Assembly (NCBI GenBank): GCA_002284615.2
Contig: MU069794.1
Location: 68,227 to 102,134 of the forward strand
Length of the DNA stretch: 33,908 bases
Direction of reading: 5' to 3'
Source of the DNA: Dunaliella salina
Taxonomy: Eukaryota; Chlorophyta; Chlorophyceae; Chlamydomonadales; Dunaliellaceae
The position numbers were made by a program, and so were the translations under genes. Of this stretch, positions 1-8,640 are shown piece by piece. The notes beneath the pieces are model-generated. The model was given only the letters and a program-made list of their open reading frames with translations. It did not search any database and was not told where the DNA came from. The number at the start of each line of letters is the position of its first letter. The stretch's first letter is position 1.

Positions 1-87
<87 letters not shown>
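1..87. repeat. (TG)n microsatellite at window edge
   Basis: An uninterrupted TG dinucleotide run fills the start of the window and continues off the left edge. The same dinucleotide recurs, as CA on the sense strand, in every intron of the gene at 905-2562, so this tract may lie in an upstream intron or the intergenic DNA of the same locus. Short Val-Cys or Thr-His frames through such tracts are not genes. Confidence 0.97.
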
Positions 88-89
<2 letters not shown>

Positions 90-91
90 TT

Positions 92-232
92 GGCTCTACA
101 TGCCAACTATAGGGGTATCATATCCATTAAGGGCTTGATGGGCTCTACATGCTGGCGTTAGGAATGTCACATCCGTTTAGGGCTGGATTGGCTTCCCACA
201 CTGACTGTACCAGGAGCATCACATCACAGGTG
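92..232. repeat. Decayed 49-bp tandem repeat, about three units
   Basis: Units begin at 92, 141 and 190. Each starts with GGCTCTACATG or a diverged form, then a variable middle, then a CAT(A/C)(T/C)CC-like stretch and AGGGCT(T/G)GAT. The regular 49-base spacing with strong divergence marks an old minisatellite beside the (TG)n run. No function is visible. Confidence 0.6.
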
Positions 233-904
233 CCAACCACAGAGCAAGATGATGTTCTCTATGAAATGCGATCTAAATAGTGTCCATCCAAAACCATTGG
301 AAGTGGGTGCATCAAGTCTTCCAAGTGAGTTGCAGCCCTTTCTCTTGCCTCCTGCCATCACCCAAATTCTACTGTTTGCCTCAACAGCTCCTTTTGGCTC
401 GACCTACCCTTATTTGCTCGGACTTCTTCCTGCTGCTCACCATTCTTCCTGCAATACAAAATGCTCATGATGCACTGTTGTGACAACATCCTGGTCATGA
501 CCGCGTGCGCACTCATCGGTTGAATGATTATTCCATGCAGGATCACTGCCTTTCTGTTCGTCCCAGCATGGCTGCCACACCGGGCGCTGTGGGGACATGC
601 GTTGCGAACATCGTGAGTGCTTCATTTTCTCAAGGAAAGGGAAGGTAGTGGGCATTATGCCTTAAAAAATCAAGACAGTACAGGCTCATACATAGGAGAA
701 AGAGGACACGCTCATGTATATTGAGTGACAAGTCTTCTTAGCATACAAGGGCTCCCTGCTCCAGTTGCACTTAGGAGGGGCCTTCTTTCGCTGTAACATC
801 AAGGTGGTTCTTGACAAGGGCAATGTGCTGTAGCAAAATCAAAAGTCCATGCTTCACGCTGAATCTCTCTTACTTGGCAAACGCCTCTTGTGTAGTTGGA
901 GTCC
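233..904. other. No gene recognised; upstream region of the 905-2562 gene
   Basis: Short open frames occur on both strands but none has a recognisable domain or convincing splice structure. The part nearest 905 should hold the promoter and 5' leader of the small membrane-protein gene, but I see no clear TATA box or other core element. An additional upstream exon cannot be excluded. Confidence 0.4.
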
Positions 905-1253
905 ATGAGCCGTCCTCCCGCTCCGGGCACCATTGATGAGTCACAAGTGACGGACCCAGGTGCCATCATCCCTGGCCGGCGTGTGCGCGCACAGGTGAGT
1001 TAGGGGGCAAATGAGTCCCAAGGATTTATACAGGGTGTGACTTTTCTGTTGTCATCGGGTTTGGGATAAGGAAGTGATGAGTTTTGGAATGTTTGGGCGT
1101 GGAAAGGTTAATGTGGGTGTTGGTGGGCAGAGTGTTTTAGCAGGGCTTGTTGATGTGAGGATGTGCAGCTTCCTTAAGCTCCATGTCGTCGCGCTGCGAA
1201 GTGAGGCCTACTGTGCCATCATTGGGGTGGCTGAGCATTAAAAACATACAAAT

Positions 1254-1315
<62 letters not shown>

Positions 1316-1831
1316 CTGACTTGACTGCAGCTGAATGAGGCCTGCCAGGCCATCGTGGATGTGGCAGAGCCCCCGGATGTGAAGCAAGCCTTCGACGCAT
1401 CCCTGTCGGTGCTCCTCCTCCAGGTAAAAGATGTGTTTTTCAAGAGTGGTTCACAGTGCAAACTGGTGGAGACTGCTGTGTGCAAGCCTCTGATGTTCCC
1501 CTGTTGGTGTTGCTTCACCAAGTAACGAAGTCACTGCTTCGATTTGCTTCTGCTGGCTGCAAAAGAATGCTACTTACAAGCCTTTCACGCTTCTCTTTTA
1601 GTGCTGCTCCTTTTGAAGCAAATGTTTGCGCATGGGTCCGAGGCTGCGCACGCATCTGGGGCGATGTCAGGCCACAACCTGTCCTGGCAGAACGCATGAG
1701 TTGCTGAGATGGCGACTGTTTCTTCTTCTGTTGCTTGAGCCTTTCCAACCCAACTCTGCAGCTACACAGACCGTCTGTCTGCAGCCAATTTGGGAGCCTA
1801 ACCGTTTCACACTATGGCTGACTTGATGGCT

Positions 1832-1889
<58 letters not shown>

Positions 1890-1890
1890 N

Positions 1891-1950
<60 letters not shown>

Positions 1951-2305
1951 CAGAACCAGCTGAGTGGCCTGGAAGGCGCCACCGGCATGACTCTCTTGGC
2001 GCGCGACCGCCTGGGCCGAGCTCGGCGCGTGACCTTGACGGGATGGACAGCTGTGTTTGGCATGGCTGCCATGGTCGTCCTCGTGATCTATGCAGCAGGG
2101 TAAGCATCAGTGCTTTTTGTAAAGCAGCAAGCAGTGTGCTGCACAGTTAATTGGATCCAGTAGCCTGTTTGCTCTGGTGAAAATCAGCAAGACAATTTAC
2201 TTTTCTGTCTGTGGCCTGCAATGTGCAAGTGGTTGAGCATCCATGGATCTTGCTGCTCACAAATTTGTGGGTGCGTTGTATGTGCAGTAGCTGTGGTGCC
2301 TGCTC

Positions 2306-2383
<78 letters not shown>

Positions 2384-2562
2384 ACACACTCTCTCTCTCT
2401 CTCTCTCTTCTTTCTCATGCTTGTTTTGCACAACAAAGCCATCGGCACGTTCACATGACACGCAGGTATGGCTATAAGCGATACTTGCTGGGTAGCCTTG
2501 ATCGGGACTACTCCTTGGTGGTCAAGCAAGGCACGCGACCCACGTCACACCGCTCACGTTGA
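905..2562 (+). CDS. Four-exon gene for a 141-aa single-pass membrane protein of unknown family
   Basis: Exons are 905-994, 1331-1423, 1954-2099 and 2466-2562. All three introns have GT-AG ends (donors GTGAGT, GTAAAA, GTAAGC; acceptors CTGCAG, ATGCAG, CGCAG) and the reading frame joins cleanly with phases 0, 0 and 2 up to TGA at 2560-2562. The protein has a Pro-rich start, a helical middle (about residues 31-80), then a hydrophobic segment at about 92-113 (from TAVFGM to AAGYGY), then a basic Ser/Arg tail. It therefore looks like a small protein anchored near its C-terminus, with no signal peptide. I do not recognise the family. The splice agreement is strong evidence for a real host gene, but an upstream exon before ATG 905 is possible. 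Every intron carries a long CA tract on the sense strand. Confidence 0.72.
1255..1313 (+). repeat. (CA)n tract in intron 1, just before the acceptor
   Basis: A pure CA run on the sense strand ends 17 bases before the first base of exon 2 (1331). It occupies the place where branch point and polypyrimidine tract are normally found. Confidence 0.95.
1833..1948 (+). repeat. (CA)n tract in intron 2, touching the acceptor
   Basis: A long CA run, with one ambiguous base at 1890, is followed by only TGCAG before exon 3 at 1954. The acceptor therefore has no ordinary pyrimidine tract; the alternating C/A tract takes its place. The true length is uncertain because the assembler left an N inside it. 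Confidence 0.95.
2311..2408 (+). repeat. (CA)n-(CT)n compound tract in intron 3
   Basis: A CA run (one TA interruption near 2379) passes into CT repeats at about 2390-2408. The last intron bases up to CGCAG at 2461-2465 are ordinary sequence. It is the third of three introns in this gene with a sense-strand CA tract upstream of the acceptor. Confidence 0.95.
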
Positions 2563-3278
2563 GGCAATGAAAGGCAGAAAAGCTGCAGAAGTGCAGGACT
2601 GCTGGACTGCTGGAGTGTCCATTTGGAACTTCTCCTTCTAGAGAAGCTACAAGGGTCCCTGCAAGCAGATGGACTTCTGTGGAAGCATGTTGCTGAAAGT
2701 GATGTCTTATTATTTGGTCGGATTCAAGAATGATGGGGACAGAGACGAGTTGCAATTCCAAGGGTTCCTTGATGTGGGGCTCCTCTACTGAATGCTGATA
2801 CAGAGAGTGGGGAATAATCAGGTGTGTGCACTCCCTCTGCATTGACAGTCTTTTGTAGATCGTGCGAAGTTGCAAAAGGGGGCAACAAGCAGGGCTCGTT
2901 GTCAGGTCTTGGTGGCAAACAGGGGCTGTCTTTGTAAGTTTGATCAAGGGCGTAATCTTCCAGGACCATGATGGACATTGATTTGGCTTGATGACAAGTT
3001 ATCAGAATGGAGCCCAGCAATAATAAAGAGCAGATGGTTACCAGCCAAGTATAGTAATTTCCTTTTGTTGTCGTGATAGAAAAAAAAAAAAAGAGTCTGG
3101 GCAGACATGCGGATTTCTTATTCGCTCTGGGTGCACCCTTTTTACCTTTACGCGATCTGAAAAACTATTGTTATTATATCCTGATAGTAAAGCCTTCTCT
3201 TCCGACCATAGCACCTAAAGTCTTGCAAGAGGTATAGTAAGAGAAGGAAGAAAGAGCAAGGGTTGCATAGCTGCACCT
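2563..3278. other. Likely 3' untranslated region and downstream DNA
   Basis: The stop of the membrane-protein gene is followed by non-coding sequence. An AATAAA hexamer lies at 3022-3027, so transcripts may end near 3040-3050. A short A-run follows at about 3080-3092. Antisense open frames at 2522-2947 and 2724-3020 have no domain and are not supported. Confidence 0.4.
3022..3027 (+). promoter_or_regulatory. Possible polyadenylation signal AATAAA
   Basis: A canonical hexamer in sense orientation about 460 bases after the stop codon of the four-exon gene. The position is plausible for a plant-type 3' UTR, but a single hexamer in AT-rich DNA is weak evidence. Confidence 0.3.
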
Positions 3279-3505
3279 GAAAAGAAAAAGAAAAGTCTAC
3301 GCAAGCCAGAGGCCGCGTGCATTAAGGGAAGGTCCACTACCTTACAAGCTAGCAAGCTAGCAAGGACCTGCCCCTGAGGACAACAAAGAAAGAGGAAAGT
3401 CTGGACAGAGCACAGGCCTGGCATGAAGGGAGGTTCCTTGAGTAGCAAGCTAGTAGGGGCCTCACCAAAGGTCCTCGAGCCTACACAAGACACAGCCTGC
3501 CTCAG
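3279..3505 (-). repeat. SINE-like interspersed repeat, copy 1 (partly doubled)
   Basis: Read on the minus strand it ends with TAATGCACGCGGCCTCTGG, TTGCGTAGAC and a T/C-rich tail. Before this lie GCTAGCTTGCTAGC blocks and a GACCTTTGGTGAGGCCCCT block. The same ordered blocks occur near 5.24, 9.6-10.1, 10.35, 11.8 and 12.2 kb. In this copy the AGCTTGCTA and GACCT blocks occur twice, as if two partial units were joined. No protein is encoded. A 3' pyrimidine tail and dispersion on both strands suggest a SINE-like retroposon. Confidence 0.6.
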
Positions 3506-3886
3506 TGGTTGCAGTGTGAAGCAAGCTTAAATACTTTACCCCTTCCAAGTGGTGGTGGATCCTGGGCTGGAGATCTTGTGGCGGTGGTGTGCTGCCCGTT
3601 CCTTACCTAAGGTAAAATTGCATCGCTGTATCTGCTTACAGAGAAACTCCAAATATACGTCCATGCAGCTCTTGTGTCTCCTTGTGATACTGGTCAGAAC
3701 CTGGCCAGCCCTTCTGGTTTCAAGTAGAGCTGTCCTTTTCTCCTCCCCTACTTCCTTGTTTTCCTGCTCCCCCTGTGAAAACATAACACATATGCTGCCC
3801 TTCAGGACTTCATCTTGTCTTCTTGAGGCATTATGTAATGTATACATCAGTTCTTTAGTGTTTTAGAGTTGCCTGTGTTTGTGCTC
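3506..3886. other. No feature recognised
   Basis: A 105-codon plus frame and a 103-codon minus frame overlap here, but neither has a domain, splice sites or a homologous copy elsewhere in the window. I treat the stretch as unassigned intergenic DNA. Confidence 0.4.
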
Positions 3887-4085
3887 CGTCGGAATGTTGT
3901 ATTTCATTACAGGACCGTTACTAGCTGGGTTACTAGCTGGTTTCTCAGTTAGTAACATAGACCGCAACCGTGCAGTAACCACGGGTTTCCTTGTAACCCC
4001 GATGGTTACTGCACGGTTGCGGTCTATGTTACTAGCTGAGAAACCAGCTAGTAACGGTCCTGTAATGAAATACAACATCCCGACG
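3887..4085. mobile_element. 199-bp foldback transposon (CGTCGG-ended MITE)
   Basis: Arms 3887-3980 and 4004-4085 are near-perfect inverted repeats around a loop of about 23 bases. They begin CGTCGGAATGTTGTATTTC and end in the complement (CCCGACG). The left arm has a 12-base internal doubling of GTTACTAGCTGG absent from the right. Both flanks read TC (3885-3886 and 4086-4087), consistent with a 2-bp target duplication. The ends match those of the larger elements at 22392-23738 and 24281-25835, so all three probably use the same transposase, which is not encoded in this window. Confidence 0.8.
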
Positions 4086-4647
4086 TCAACAAAGGACTTC
4101 ATGCCGAGCAGCCAACCTTATGGCAGTAGGCTTAGATCCCATTGTAACTTGTATCTGCTTACATTGGTAGCTGAGGCAACACAGAGGCCAGTAACCAGAC
4201 CAGCCCTAACAGGTTACAGGAAAAAAGGAGGCCTCCAGCAACGGCTGAATGCTAGCCTGCTCATAAAAAAAGGAGGATTTCATGGTAAAAAAAGGGTTTA
4301 CAAGGGTTTACAAGGGTTAATCTACAGCCCGAATCTCTGGCTGACCAGCCGCTGGTGAAACATACACAACCAGCTATCAAGGTTAACAACAAGTTAAAAA
4401 GACCAGTTTCTACAATGACTTTGTTGCGAGGACCCACTGGAGAACGTCAGGGACATGAGCCAAGAAAAATTCCAGCCAAAAAAGGGTAAAGCTTGTTATC
4501 GGTTTTATTCAAGAAGGAAGACATATGATAAGACTGTACATGGTGCATGCCAGGCAAGAAAGGAGCTATCCGAGATGAAGGTCGAAAAAAGTGAAAGTCT
4601 TCGCTGGACACAACCAGCGTGCATCAAGGAAAGACCCAACAGAGGAA

Positions 4648-4725
<78 letters not shown>

Positions 4726-5235
4726 TGAAACAAGGAAGTGTATTTAAGTCGAAGAGAACTTTGTTGAACAAACGTGAGGGTGTGTACTTTTGAAGAGGAC
4801 ATGCTGAGCGGTAACACGCCAAGCATTCTGGAGGTGTCCTACTCAGGATCTGTCAGATAGCACACTCAGTTCCAGCATCTGTTTAGGTGTGCACCCTTTG
4901 GAAGCTCAACACGCCTTAGAGACTGCGTGAGGGGAACAAGCAGTTGCTCAACTGAATAAGCGGTTGCTCAACTTGCATGAAATCTTTAGGGCAGCAGGCT
5001 TCAGCCTGGGAAGTGGTGCCCCTGCCCATGTTCGTCTTTACAAAGTCTTTACAATGGGATTTAAACCTTCAGCCATTAAAGCTTGGCTGCTCGGCTTTCC
5101 CTTGAACAGGGGAAAAACTGTGCAGCAAGCCTTTTTGTGTAAAATCTGTGCAAATCAAAAAACCTCAGGAAAACCTGCACTGTCAAGACAAATTGAACAT
5201 GATACAAGGTACCCTAATTTGCGAGTTAGCAGAAT
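4086..5235. other. Unassigned DNA with short tandem GGGTTTACAA repeats
   Basis: Three GGGTTTACAA-like units occur at about 4294-4320. Open frames at 4455-4667 and 4964-5251 lack domains or splice support. Nothing else is recognised apart from the microsatellite at 4649-4721. Confidence 0.4.
4649..4721. repeat. (TG)n(AG)n compound microsatellite
   Basis: A short TG run passes directly into a long AG run. Such a junction usually arises by mutation and expansion inside one tract. No gene is seen around it. Confidence 0.95.
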
Positions 5236-5350
5236 TTCCCTAACAAGTTAGCAGGGGCCTCTCCTAAGGTCCCTTTAAACCTACACCAAGCACAGTTAGC
5301 CTAGAGAACCAGGAACAGAAAAAATGAGGATCTGGAGGGTTGTTTGACTT
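5236..5350 (-). repeat. SINE-like repeat, copy 2 (partial)
   Basis: On the minus strand this has the blocks CAACCCTCCAGATCCTCA, TTCCTGGTTCTCTAGGCTA, TGGTGTAGG and GACCTTAGGAGAGGCCCCT in that order. It matches the 5' half of the repeats at 9.6-10.1 kb. The GCACGCGGCC end of the family is missing. Confidence 0.5.
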
Positions 5351-5519
5351 GGGCCTAGCCCCTGAATGCCTGGACTTTCCTTCTTCCACTTTCCACCGCC
5401 ATGCGCCCAGCAACAGCCCCCTCCTCCCCCCCCCCCGGAAGCCTCCTGAAAATAAGAGTAAGTCTGGCAGCAACAGTGGTTGTCAATATGAAGAGTTACG
5501 TGAAGAGTTACTTTGTTAT

Positions 5520-6660
5520 GAAAAAGAAAGAATAAGAAAGAGAAAATTACGTAGGCAGAAAAACTTCCTTACATCAGTTCAGGAAGCGGAGACACATAGG
5601 CTCAAAAGATAGCTGTGTGCCCCCTCCACCACAAGGTATGAAAAAGAGAATGCTAATGTGGATCTGGAGGGTTACTAAAAGCACCTGGCTGTGGGAAAAT
5701 TTCTTATTTTCAATGGCGCGGCATGTGGTGACTAGTTTGTGGGCATATTGGACAGAATGGGCATAAAATTGTTGAGCAAGCTTCGTGGCACGCTGGTGAT
5801 CCAATCCTAGCTGTTTGAATTGCTTCAGGGTATGCTCAGTGTAATTAGTTCCGCCTACAACCAGGAGAATAGGGTGAATTGTACCAGCTTCAGCGTTATT
5901 AGGTTTGCAAAGGTCTGCATGCTGCTGCTTTGCCGCATTCAACTGATGCTCTGGCCTTGTGTCTTCACAGAACTTGATTTCTATTAGGTGCACATGACGT
6001 TCGTTAGCATGAAGTTCATGGGGTTGCCTCATGCGGCTCATTCTGGTGGTCCTCCGTGAGGAGAAGCGCAAAGCGTGATGGGAATGGGTAGGCAAAACAC
6101 CGTTAGAAGTATGTTTGGCATCAAAAGGGGTGATCAAAACAGCATCTGGTCGACTGGAGTTGAGTCTTTTTCTTTTTGGAAGGTTACGAGGGAAGAAGTA
6201 AGCAGGGAAAGTTCTGTTTGAGGCATGTGTAGGGAGTTGGAGGTTGTGTTGAGCAAGCTTGAATTCACTTCCTATGTCTGTATATACTGGGCCTGCCCCT
6301 ACAGAGCATTTGCTGAGGGCTTTTGTAATCATCCTGCCTGCAATGTTATGGCGCTCAGTTTTCATGTTGGAGATGATATGGTTTTGGCAGCCTGAGAGCA
6401 TGTGTAGTGCGCTGTCCAAATGATGGCAGCCTGGGAGGGGACAAGACGGATCAGTTGACCTTTGAAAATGTACTGCACGTTCTTGGTTGTGGAGGGTGCC
6501 TGTGCGGTACTGCAGGATGGTATGTTTCATGGGTACAGAAATGTTGGGCACAATTCTGAAGGCATTGCTGATTTTTTTATCTACTTGCATTAGTAATTTT
6601 TGATGGTAAGAGTAGTAGCCTGTTTTGGCATTGGCATATCCAAGCTTGTGTTTAGAATGC
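5520..6660 (-). mobile_element. 5'-truncated Dualen-like LINE, copy L1 (CCHC-RLE end)
   Basis: The copy runs right to left and ends at about 5520-5545 in a T/C-rich tail (minus strand), preceded by TTTTTCTGCCTACGTAA. The same tail ends copies at 8.6, 21.7, 25.5 and 27.0 kb. It retains only the last part of the element: zinc finger, RLE nuclease and 3' untranslated region. A 15-base piece of the 5' boundary (GTGTTTAGAATGCAA) is repeated about 38 bases further right, so the truncation point was locally duplicated. Confidence 0.85.
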
Positions 6661-6662
6661 AA
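5574..6662 (-). CDS. LINE C-terminal region: CCHC zinc finger plus restriction-like endonuclease, uninterrupted frame
   Basis: This 362-codon frame is the best preserved endonuclease end in the window. A CCHC finger with spacing C-x4-C-x7-H-x4-C sits at C74, C79, H87 and C92. It is followed by a PD-(D/E)xK type nuclease with R171-P172-D173 and E228-I229-K230, then a CEDTRP segment. CCHC followed by RLE is the C-terminal arrangement of R2-like and Dualen-like LINEs, where the nuclease nicks the target DNA that primes reverse transcription. The last 30 or so codons read into the 3' region, because the usual stop (after an SNPPDPH-like end, seen in the copy at 8.4 kb) has been lost. The upstream RT and RNase H are missing, so this is a remnant rather than an active element. 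Confidence 0.8.
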   Translation of the reverse strand: MHSKHKLGYANAKTGYYSYHQKLLMQVDKKISNAFRIVPNISVPMKHTILQYRTGTLHNQERAVHFQRSTDPSCPLPGCHHLDSALHMLSGCQNHIISNMKTERHNIAGRMITKALSKCSVGAGPVYTDIGSEFKLAQHNLQLPTHASNRTFPAYFFPRNLPKRKRLNSSRPDAVLITPFDAKHTSNGVLPTHSHHALRFSSRRTTRMSRMRQPHELHANERHVHLIEIKFCEDTRPEHQLNAAKQQHADLCKPNNAEAGTIHPILLVVGGTNYTEHTLKQFKQLGLDHQRATKLAQQFYAHSVQYAHKLVTTCRAIENKKFSHSQVLLVTLQIHISILFFIPCGGGGTQLSFEPMCLRFLN

Positions 6663-7294
6663 GGAATCAAGAAATCAAGAAATCATTGTGTTTAGAATGC
6701 AAGAAATCAATAAATCAAACAAGGATAACAAAGTTCAATTCAAGGTGATAAACTCTCACCCTTCCTCTTTTTCCTCTATGTGGAGCCCCTCCTGCATGAA
6801 GTACAAGTACGGTGTCCACGTTCGCAGCATCTTTCAGAGATAATGTGTTTAACAATAGTTTATTTGTAGATAATGATGGCAATTCGGATTTGGCTGCATG
6901 TTGGGGTGCGCGGTGATAAACTTATTTGTGTCCCAGACCAAAAGACCACCGACAACCACTTTGCAAATAAACTTAGCAGCGCTGCCTTTGCTGATGACCT
7001 CATCTGTCCAACTAGCACAATACAAGACCTGGAAGCACAAGCCAGAAAACTCACTCTCTACTCTGACTGGGCCGCACTCATTATTTCCGGCAGCAAGACT
7101 AAAGCTATCGGCATTCTACACATTCTCGAAAAGATCACAATGGAGTGACTCCATCTCAAACTCTCCATCAAAGGCTTCAGGATAAATGGAAATCCAAGGA
7201 CAGAAGGCCCAGTTCCTTGCATCAAGTGAGCCCTTCCTCTATCTGGGAGCTCCAATGACAATGGACTGAAAGCACCAGTTTCAGCGTATGACTT

Positions 7295-7390
7295 ATTATC
7301 TAGCTTATTTTTGAGGTTATATTATTATACAGGGTTAAGGGTTTAGGAATATACATGTATTATTATAACCTCAAAAATAAGCTAGATAAT
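7295..7390. repeat. Local inverted duplication around a telomere-like patch inside LINE L2
   Basis: The LINE stretch AACCTCAAAAATAAGCTAGA (within 7366-7390) is present a second time, inverted, at about 7295-7329. The 30 or so bases between the arms include GGGTTAAGGGTTTAGG, which resembles two plant telomere units (TTTAGGG). The other LINE copies have a single forward version here, so both the inverted copy and the spacer were added after insertion. Confidence 0.75.
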
Positions 7391-7742
7391 CTCGACGCAT
7401 TCTATGCATCCCCGCGCCAAGTGCTAAACATAGTCCGCACAGCCATCATCCCTAGCCTTGTATACTCTTTTGCAGTAATTCCCTGCACCCCTTCTGACCT
7501 TATTATCTGGGACACCATGATAGACAGGATGGTCAAACACAAACACGAACTCTGGAAAACGGCTGTAGCAATGATCCATGAAGATTCTGATAATTTTGGA
7601 CTAGGACGCACTTCAATCTGTGTAGAGTACCATAGACGCCAGGCTTTTTCTCTCTCTTCCAGCCTGGAGGACCTCTCAGTAAGACACCGCACAGTTAGCC
7701 TCAACCTCCTAACTAAGCAGATAGAAAATACTTTATCTGAAA

Positions 7743-7843
7743 CAGGGTTGCCTAGTTCGGGGGTTTGACAAATTAAGTTCGCGAACAGTTTGAAAAAGTT
7801 CAAGCTCTCGGACAGTTCAAAGTTCTCGAACTAGGCAACCCTG
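7743..7843. mobile_element. 101-bp hAT-type MITE
   Basis: Terminal inverted repeats CAGGGTTGCCTAGTTCG and CGAACTAGGCAACCCTG are perfect over 17 bases. The flanks carry a perfect 8-base direct repeat, ATCTGAAA (7735-7742 and 7844-7851). CAGGG ends with an 8-bp duplication are the hallmark of the hAT superfamily. Removing the element and one repeat restores the LINE frame through ENTLSETYLTKREGT, which aligns with the intact RT region near 33.2 kb. The insertion is therefore younger than LINE L2. Confidence 0.95.
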
Positions 7844-8530
7844 ATCTGAAACCTACCTCACCAAACGAGAAGGAACAAATCTGCACGTAAAACGTCAGCT
7901 CAATTATAACATGCGCGCCCGCCAGCTGACTAGCATGCATTCCAATTTTCCTTTTGATGCCAAACATACTTCTAACGGTGTTTCTCCTACCCATTCCCAT
8001 CACGCTATGCGCACCTCCTCACGGAGGACCACCAGAACTAGCCGCATGAGGCAACCCCATGAACTTCATGCTAACGAACGTCATGTGCACCTAATAGAAA
8101 TCAAGTTTTGTGAAGACACAAGGCCAGAGCATCAGTTGAACGCAGCAAAGCAGCAGCATGCAGACCTTCGTAAACTTATCAATGCTAAACCTGTTACAAT
8201 TCACCCTATTCTCCTGGGTGTAGGTGGAACTATTTACTGAGCATACCCTGAAGCAATTAAACATCTAGGTTTGGATCACCAGCGTGCCACGAAGCTTGCT
8301 TGACAATTTCATGCCCATTCTGTCCAATATGCCCACAAACTAGTCACCATCCGCCGCGCTATTGAAAACAAGAATTTTTCTCACAGCCAGGTTCTAGAGC
8401 CAGGTGCTTCTAGTAACCCTCCAGATCCACATTAGCTTTCTATTTTTCATACCTTGTGGTGGAGGGGGCACACGGCCCTTTTTTGTGCCAGTGTGTCTCC
8501 TTTTCCTAAATTGATGTAGGGAGAGTTTCT

Positions 8531-8620
8531 CTGCATAGTTTTTACATAGTTTTCTGCATAGTTTTTCTACATAGTTTTCTACATAGTTATTTTACATAGT
8601 TTTCTGCATAGTTTTTCTTT
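8531..8620 (+). repeat. About seven 12-bp RCATAGTTTTC units at the LINE 3' end
   Basis: Just before the T/C-rich tail of LINE L2, units of (T)(G/A)CATAGTTTT(T)C repeat about seven times with small length changes. Other copies have a single CTGCCTACGTAATTTT at this place. The array could have formed by slippage of the reverse transcriptase at the primed 3' end, or by later expansion. Confidence 0.75.
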
Positions 8621-8640
8621 TCTTTTTTTTTCTTGAGCTG

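Larger units (their letters stand above)
6727..8434 (+). pseudogene. Broken RT-RLE fusion reading frame of LINE L2
   Basis: Pieces at 6873-7148 (motif C, FADDLICPTSTIQ), 7355-7768 (RT C-terminal, with IIPSLVYSFAV and VEYHRRQAFSLS) and 7911-8240 (RLE, with HLIEIKFCEDTRP) match the better copies at 32.4-33.2 kb and 5.6-6.6 kb. Frame changes, a TGA near 7267, the MITE and a TGA near 8238 break it. The PD dipeptide of the nuclease lies in the deleted part. It cannot make an active enzyme. Confidence 0.8.
6727..8640 (+). mobile_element. Dualen-like LINE copy L2, internally deleted
   Basis: It starts inside RT motif B (SIQG-KLSPFLF at about 6730-6770), continues through the ADD motif (FADDL, about 6989) and the RT C-terminal region to about 7935. 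It then jumps directly to the RLE region (FPFDAKHTSNG, about 7938) and the LINE 3' end. The RT tail, RNase H and CCHC finger seen in other copies are missing, so a large internal deletion joins RT to RLE. It also holds a hAT-type MITE (7743-7843) and a local inverted duplication (7295-7390). Confidence 0.85.

Noticed and set aside
1..87. TG run as a telomere or recombination hotspot
   Set aside because: It is a plain dinucleotide repeat like several others in the window; nothing marks it as a chromosome end.
1667..2477. Long open frames of Val-Cys or Thr-His repeats across the CA tracts
   Set aside because: They are translations of dinucleotide repeats and contradict the splice-supported gene.
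3879..4358. 159-codon plus frame and 79-codon minus frame across the foldback
   Set aside because: The similar peptides on both strands are a product of the palindrome; no domain is present.
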